DNA of 64,000 nucleotides from Petunia secreta (lineage: Eukaryota > Streptophyta > Magnoliopsida > Solanales > Solanaceae), in assembly GCA_029990175.1 (NCBI GenBank), contig JARKIP010000011.1:29300001-29364000 (forward strand), read 5' to 3'. Below, piece by piece: positions 58,132-64,000 of the stretch; within the stretch, counting starts at the first letter, position 1; the number at the start of each line of letters is the position of its first letter. Under the pieces are notes generated by a model, which saw nothing but the letters and a program-made list of their open reading frames with translations, searched no databases and was not told the origin of the DNA. Both the position numbers and the translations under genes were made by a program.

Positions 58132-59080
58132 AACATAAATAACAAAAAGCGAGGGAAAAAAAAACTTCGTTCCCTACATTTAAGAGGAGGAAATCGACTC
58201 CACCTTTATATTTGAACTGATTTTGCAATGCATTTCTAAAAATTCCTAAGAAAGAGAGGACCTAGCCATACATGTTTTTCCCCTATTAAATACGTACAAG
58301 TCAATGTTTAAACACAACTTCAACTTCCAACTACATATTTTCAATTCAAGTACAAATACTTTTTTTTCAATTGTTTTGGTATCTATGTGCAAAAGCTTAC
58401 TAAATAAAACTTCTTTTCATAAAAATGCCTTAACATTAATGTAATGTAGGGCGTTTGAACTTATAGTCTAAAATACGTCATAACATATGTTTGGTTTAAA
58501 ACTTTTTCATTGGGTTCAATAAAAAAGTTAAACTTAAATTGATTCTAAATTTAAAAAGTTGTCATTATTTTTATAGGTTACTACATAAACTAGAATAAAT
58601 GTGCATGTATCTCTTATGATTAAATAAATCAAGATTTTACCATGACTGCAATTTTAGAGAGACTCGAAAGCGAAAGCCTATGGGGTCGCTTCTGTAACTG
58701 AATAACTAGCACTGAAAACCGTCTTTATAAAAAAAAGTTTCTATATTATTAACTCACAAACAAACTTTTAGTTTATATAAGCTATTCACTCTGTAAACGC
58801 ACGAACATTCTGACAACAAAGCCATTAAAAACTTGATCGAAAAACTAGCGTTTATTGATGAATCTATAGAGTCGATTTTAATTTATGTGAAAAAGTTTCA
58901 ATAAATATATAGAGTTTAAAAATTAAATGAAGACTTTTAAAACTAGTGGTTATGAAAAATACCATTAAATGTGAGTGACTATATAGATTCTCATTAGGTG
59001 TTACATGAGAAGTTTGAAATAAAATATTTCTATATATTAGAATGTTCCCATCCTATTTTAGAACGTTCCATCTAGACTTA
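58132..59080. other. AT-rich non-coding DNA
   Basis: No gene or complete element seen. A Stowaway-like single end may lie near 58870. Confidence 0.45.
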
Positions 59081-59084
59081 AGGT

Positions 59085-59875
59085 TAAGTTCTAATTATAT
59101 CAACTATGTTGTATGAGGCAAAGTGTTGGCCAGTCAAGAACACCCACTTTCAGAAGATGCACATAGCTGAAATGAGGATGCTCAGATGGATGTGTGGACA
59201 CATGAGAAAGATAAGATTAGGAATAAAAACATACCTGACAAGATGAGAGTGGCCTTTGTGGACAATATGTGGGAAGCAAAGCTGCGATGGTTCAGAAATA
59301 TGAAAAAGAAGAGCACATATGCTTCGGTGAGATAGTGCAAGAGTTGACAGTCTTGGGTCTATGGAGAGGTAGAGACAGATCGAAGAAAAATAGGGGCGAG
59401 GTGATCAGGTCGGACAGGAAAAAAACTTCAAATTACCGAAGAGTTGACCCTACATAGAGGGGCATGTAGGTCGAGGATTAGAGTAGAAGGTTAGAAGATA
59501 GTTAGTGTTTCCTCTTCTTTTCAATGGGGAATTTGGTTCTATTATGGGACTTGTAGTGAACCTTATATGCGTTATGGTTATTTTTCTATGCGTATCTTAT
59601 TGTTCACATTTACTAGTAGTGTTGCTTCATTTCTCCAGGTTTGATTTTAGTATTTTTATTTTATTGCTTTTCTTTATCTTGATGTTTTTATTTGCAGTCT
59701 TTTTATAAACTTTTTTTCTGATTCCAAATCCATTTTTAAAACTATTTTTCTTGTGTTGATAGTCTATCGGAAATAACTTCTCTACTTTATTTGACGTAGG
59801 GGTAAGGTCTGTGTATACATCTCATCCTTTCTAGACCCTTTTGTGAAATTATACTGGATATATTGTTGTCATTCT
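59085..59875 (+). mobile_element. 3' end of an RTE-type LINE
   Basis: The translation from 59106 (MLYEAKCWPVKN, then AEMRMLRWMCGHMRK) is the C-terminal part of plant RTE reverse transcriptase proteins. It continues with frameshifts through RDSLRGRDRSKK-like sequence at 59370. The 3' end GGGTAAGGTCTGTGTATACATC to ACTGGATATATTGTTGT is the usual RTE tail. 5'-truncated as most LINE copies. Confidence 0.75.
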
Positions 59876-60460
59876 TTTTTTAATGGACTAAAAGTAAAAT
59901 ATTACCACATAAACTGGAAGCAATGAAGTATTTTATATGAGATTTTAAGATGTAACATCGGAGATGTAAAACATAAGAAAATTTGATACAGCATATTATT
60001 ATTGAAGTTGTAATTGATTATTTTCTGTAACTTTTTTCTTCAGAGATTGTATTGCCTTTTTTTCCTTTTCTTGTTTTGGGGGTTGGGGGGGGGGGGTGGT
60101 GTGGGGGACACAGTTGTTATGTTTTCAATTAAATATATTTCGAACGCTTAATCGGAGACCTACATTGACACTATCGGTGTTCAAGCCCTCATTTGTTTTT
60201 ACCAACAGACTATATTTTTTCCACAATCCCATCCTGAACTTGACCTTAGTTCTTTTCTACTATTACACGAGGAAAGACTTTGAAGAAAACAAGCAAAAGG
60301 GTGCAAGAATTAGTACATCATTGCAAAATGTAGGACATCTGAGTGATGCTATTAATGAGACGTCATCTCTGTATGATGTCACAATTAACTCTAAGTCGTT
60401 AGAAAACTTTATAACATGTACAATTAATTAAGAGAAATTGGAACTATGTGGCACTAATAC
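59876..60460. other. Non-coding DNA, short ORF of unknown nature
   Basis: A 111-codon ORF (60096-60431) lacks recognisable motifs and is not supported as a gene. The G run lies at its 5' side. Confidence 0.4.
60078..60107 (+). repeat. G-rich run, potential G-quadruplex
   Basis: GGGGG TT G12 TGGTGT GGGGG gives at least four G-tracts within 30 bases on the plus strand. Confidence 0.6.
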
Positions 60461-60462
60461 TA

Positions 60463-60721
60463 CTCCCTCTGTTCCAAAATGATTGTCACAGTTCGGATTT
60501 CGAGAGTTAAACGAGTTCATTTTAACCGTGAATTTAAACATATAATCTTTAAGTTTTTTGTAACGATGTTTATATATTTAGAAACTACATAAAAAGTACT
60601 ATAAGTCACAATAATTAATAATTCAAAATATTTAAAAGACATATAAAAATATTACGGTCAAAGCTAAACTCGTTTGACTCTCGAAATCCGAATTGTGACA
60701 ATCATTTTGGAACGGAGAGAG
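60463..60721. mobile_element. Stowaway-type MITE with long TIRs
   Basis: 259 bp. The left 45 bases (CTCCCTCTGTTCCAAAATGA, then TTGTCACAGTTCGGATTTCG) match the complement of the right end almost fully. TA flanks at 60461-60462 and 60722-60723. Confidence 0.88.
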
Positions 60722-60723
60722 TA

Positions 60724-62476
60724 ATTTACTAATCATGGCTGACCAACAACTGACATCGAAATGTTGGGTTGCCTCCAACTTTTTACATCTTTTCCAACTC
60801 TCATTTCACTCATATCATGAAGTCTACGTTGCATTTAATTAGTTTATTTTGTTTTCTATTTCCCATAATTTACCTTAATTAGTGAAAACTAACGCTCTCT
60901 GCTTCTGATGCTAGAATTAAGAAGATACAGAGGAGACCAAAAATCCACGTGCTTCCTAGAGCCCGTCTAAGTGAACCAATTGTACGTAATAGATGAAAAT
61001 CTAGTGATGAGAAAATGTTTATAAATAACAATCTACTTGTTTGATTTGAGAAAAAGTGTAAGAATGACTGAATTGCTATTAAAGTTGTTCATACTATAAT
61101 AAATCGACTATTACAACTTTTTTGAAATTGATTCAAATACAAATTTAATTTATGCCTCGATTTACTCTAAGTTCTAAACCGATTTGACAAGATTATTTAT
61201 AATAAATAAGTATAAGAATATTTATGACAAATTTACTAAACGTAAATAATTGATAATTTACAAGGGGATGGCCAAAACGGAATATATCAGTAGTAAAAAC
61301 AATGGTGAAGCAATTTTCATCATTGGCGATAATTCAATAATGTAAAGTCTCAATTGGACTTGTGCGAGTTAGGCTCGATGCCAACGCCCATTTCGGATCC
61401 GTCCAAAGTGATTTTAAAATAAAGATATTAGAATTATCGACATAGATTTTTGGAAAAGATTTAGATGACTGTAAAAATCTTAAAATTACTAAAGCTTGTG
61501 TATCATAAAACTTAAAGTTGATTATTTTAAATAATATACGAAATTTATGAGTCTTTCTCTAACTTTATCGTCAAAAACAATTTGAAGTACTGGTTAGCAG
61601 CCAAGTACCAAAACGTCATTTTATAAGTGATAATCAAAGTGTGGTCGTGCCACTATATTATAGAGGGCGATGGTATCTATTTTTTTCTCCTTAAATAGCG
61701 TTTTTCTTCATCTGCAGATCAAAATTGTTGAAACATGTAAATAGAAGACAGTAAAGTAAAAAAGACCAGTTTATGTTGAATGTCGACTATTCAGAAAGAT
61801 GGTTTTTTTTTTTGTAAAATATTTGATTTAATGAAGGTATAAGCATTATAATCTTTATTATTCCCAATAAAAAATACAATTACGAAATAGACTATTTTTA
61901 GGAAATTGTTAAGAATTACGGGTTGTCAAGTCAAGTACTTGTTATTATCGTATTACTAACAAAACTTGAGTTGGCTCTTTCAAACTCAAAATTTCGGCTA
62001 TAGAATATTTTCATCCCATTCCCACGCAATACTTTCATAATTTTCTTGCATCTTCTAGTGTAATGATTGGATGTTTGAAAAGTACCACTGAACTCCTACA
62101 ACTTTGACATTTATAATTCTGTTTTGAAAAATAATTCATCTTCTGAAACACAATTAGCTAATTAATTAAATATATATTCTAGGTAGTATAAATTAATCAT
62201 TTTCTCTTTTAGATATTGTTTAAAACATGTTAATGACAAATATCAGGAGTTAAACTTATTAGGAAAATAATGTTATATATTTTTTGCAAAAGAATGAAAA
62301 ACCTCGATTGTTTTGGTTTAAAAGTGAGAGGTGATTACCTAAAATTACTCGGCAACATCGTGGCTAAAAGAGAAAAAAAGGCCCGTAGCTCAAAGATTTT
62401 AAAAATGATCAATCTTGTAATCCAAAATTAACAAAGTGTGCGTATTCAAGCGAATCTTGATCAATTATATTGAAAA
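60724..62476. other. Intergenic DNA upstream of the WRKY gene
   Basis: No gene seen. AT-rich. Contains one minus-strand TTGACT W-box core at 61929-61934. Confidence 0.5.
61929..61934 (-). promoter_or_regulatory. W-box (TTGACT) distal
   Basis: AGTCAA on the plus strand, about 840 bp upstream of the WRKY start codon. Confidence 0.35.
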
Positions 62477-62482
62477 TTGACC
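62477..62482 (+). promoter_or_regulatory. W-box (TTGACC) in WRKY promoter
   Basis: TTGACC, the binding core of WRKY factors, 200 bp before the TATA box. Group IIa WRKY genes are commonly auto- or cross-regulated. Confidence 0.5.
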
Positions 62483-62681
62483 AAGACTTGAACGTAGACT
62501 TTCTTGAAATTTCTGTACTATTTCTCAAGTCTTTCTATATTGCCACCTCGCGATGAAGTGAAAGTCTATGAATTAGCAATTACTAATATTATCTTTTATA
62601 AACCCTCAATTTCCTCGCACTTTCTCTTCCATTATTCCAAACCAAAAATCAATTTAACTACTACTTCCACTTCCGCTCCCT

Positions 62682-62689
62682 TATAAATA
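62682..62689 (+). promoter_or_regulatory. TATA box of the WRKY gene (TATAAATA)
   Basis: CTTATAAATACAC lies 78 bp before the ATG, with C/T-rich sequence just upstream. This gives a leader of roughly 50 nt. Confidence 0.7.
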
Positions 62690-62766
62690 CACAATTCATC
62701 TGTTCATTCCTTTCATCCAAAAACCAATCAACAAAGATAGAAAATTAAAGATAATTATTAGATTCT

Positions 62767-62885
62767 ATGGACACAAATTCAGGAGACAAGTCTTTTACTT
62801 TTGACCTTAACACGAATCCTTCACTACAGAACATCAATGAAAATGCGGTTAGTAGATCTAAATTTAAGTTCTTTCCTGAAAAGAG

Positions 62886-62946
<61 letters not shown>

Positions 62947-63504
62947 TGATGCTATTATTGTTGTATTCCTATTACCTTGTAAATTAGGCAGATTACCTGT
63001 TATAATTATTACTTGATCGTATTAAAGTGCTTTACCCCGTTCATATGTAAAATTAAACTATATGTTTATTACTATTACTGTTGCAGGTGCTATACAAGTT
63101 TTGCTTAGTTTTATATAACACTCTTGATATATGGATAAATTGGGTTATTTTGGATATATTGTGATTTAAAGTAATTTGAATTTATGCAGCATGAGAAGTT
63201 GGACGAAGAATTGATTAGGATGAGAGAGGAAAACAAGAAGCTAGCAACAATGCTAACAACTTCGTGTGAGAACTACAATTCCTTGCAAACTCACCTAATT
63301 GACTTGCTGCAAAAATACTCTCATCATGACGATGGGGAGGACAATTGCAAATTATCATTGTCAAGGAAAAGAAAGGCTGAAGATGCGTGTTGTGTGAATA
63401 CTTCAGAAATCATCTCTGAAGAAGTATCACCCAAGAGGCCAAGGGAAATCAGAACCAATGTTTCAACTGTTTGTGTAAAAACTACTCCCTCTGATCAAAG
63501 CTCA
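62767..63504 (+). CDS. Group IIa WRKY transcription factor (WRKY40-like), 5' part: exons 1 and 2
   Basis: Exon 1 is 62767-62847 (MDTNSGDKSFTFDLNTNPSL to NENA, 27 codons) and ends at GCG/GTTAGT. Exon 2 is 63190-63504, starts after TTTATGCAG and ends CTCA/GTAAGT. Both introns are in phase 0. Exon 2 carries the leucine-zipper-like helix of group IIa (LDEELIRMREENKKLATMLT then CENYNSLQTHL), the nuclear SRKRKAE motif, and PKRPREIRTNVSTVCVKTTPSD, the segment immediately before the WRKY domain in WRKY18/40/60 proteins. The WRKYGQK domain itself must lie in exon 3 beyond the window. The family binds W-boxes and tunes defence and ABA responses. Confidence 0.82.
62886..62946 (+). repeat. (ATT)n microsatellite in WRKY intron 1
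   Basis: About 20 ATT units beginning 38 bp after the splice donor of exon 1. It generates artefact poly-Ile and poly-Leu ORFs. Confidence 0.95.
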
Positions 63505-64000
63505 GTAAGTTCGATAGATTCTTCAAACTTAAATATATTTCAAATCTTAAAGAGAAACCTACGAGTGATCTAAACGTCAAGGGACACTCAAAATTAAATA
63601 ATCAACAACCCTAGTAATAAGTCCTCCAGGTCATCACGTATATTAACCTTTTCTCATTTACTGCCCGTGTTATATCATGTTACACCATATGAGGGCACAT
63701 GATTAAGTTGTACTAATGTTTGTCTGTATATTAGAAGAATATATACTAGTAGAGTAAAAGTTATAAGTAATAGATGAAATGTTTATTTGTAGAGGAAACA
63801 AGTTATCAGTTCAATTTTGGCTAAATGAATTTGAATTAAAGAAACATTATGAAAATTGTAATTGACTTTTAGATAAATGATCCCAAAAGCTAAGAGACGT
63901 GATAAACTGAAAGATTTATCACATATATAGAGAAAATTGGTGTATTTTATTAGCAACAAATTTCAAGTATAACTCCCGTAATACTTCTTTTTCTTTTTTA
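63505..64000 (+). other. Start of WRKY intron 2 (or gene truncation)
   Basis: The splice donor GTAAGT is at 63505. No WRKYGQK-encoding exon is found up to the window end. An intron running out of the window is most likely. Confidence 0.5.

Noticed and set aside
60096..60431. 111-codon ORF
   Set aside because: No domain, no splice or promoter context seen, and it lies between a LINE tail and a MITE.
62801..63016. Poly-Leu and poly-Ile ORFs
   Set aside because: Frames of the (ATT)n tract in WRKY intron 1.

Overview
The window is plant nuclear DNA, most likely from a Solanaceae genome of the Nicotiana type. This is inferred from the retrotransposon families, GT-AG introns of 74-82 nt, Stowaway, hAT and Mutator-type MITEs, and an intron-split WRKY gene. 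There is no prokaryotic gene organisation. About 90% is transposable element in layers of insertion, and most layers can be dated against each other from target-site duplications (TSDs). The only host gene recognised is the 5' part of a group IIa WRKY transcription factor gene at the right end (62767-63504).

Layout. 1-7484: minus-strand Ty3/gypsy (Tekay/Del-like) element with 2.3-kb LTRs carrying a 30-bp minisatellite. 7485-35290: an old plus-strand Ty1/copia element cut into pieces. It is interrupted by an L1-type LINE (8435-13491), by a 3.2-kb probable solo LTR (15302-30213) that itself holds a young 11.7-kb Tat-type gypsy element (17898-29574), and by a Mutator-like TIR element (30224-34694) that holds a second member of its own family and a Helitron-like piece. 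35608-38640: another Mutator-like element carrying two hAT-type insertions. 38888-49718: two related Mutator-like elements with internal degenerate repeats. The second holds an Athila-like gypsy element (41966-49499, minus strand) that has gag and protease but no RT or integrase. 51089-51596: Stowaway and hAT MITEs. 52261-58126: a full-length but heavily decayed copia element with LTRs about 1% apart. 59085-59875: 3' end of an RTE-type LINE. 60463-60721: Stowaway MITE. 62477-64000: promoter, exon 1, intron 1, exon 2 and start of intron 2 of the WRKY gene.

The most interesting unit is the young Tat-type element at 17898-29574. Its LTRs differ at one position in 662. Gag-protease and pol lie in one frame separated by UAG followed by CAA UUA, the tobacco-mosaic-type leaky-stop context. 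Downstream of pol lies a tRNA-like Pol III unit with A box, B box and T4 terminator. On the opposite strand there is a four-exon gene (28356 to 25328) with its own TATA box, consensus splice sites and a predicted 930-residue nuclear, acidic, coiled-coil protein. Extra and antisense ORFs downstream of pol are known in the plant Tat lineage. The combination of leaky stop, tRNA-like gene and intact spliced antisense gene in one recent insertion is what deserves follow-up. The copy has one further in-frame stop at the start of the integrase catalytic region, so it may not be autonomous.
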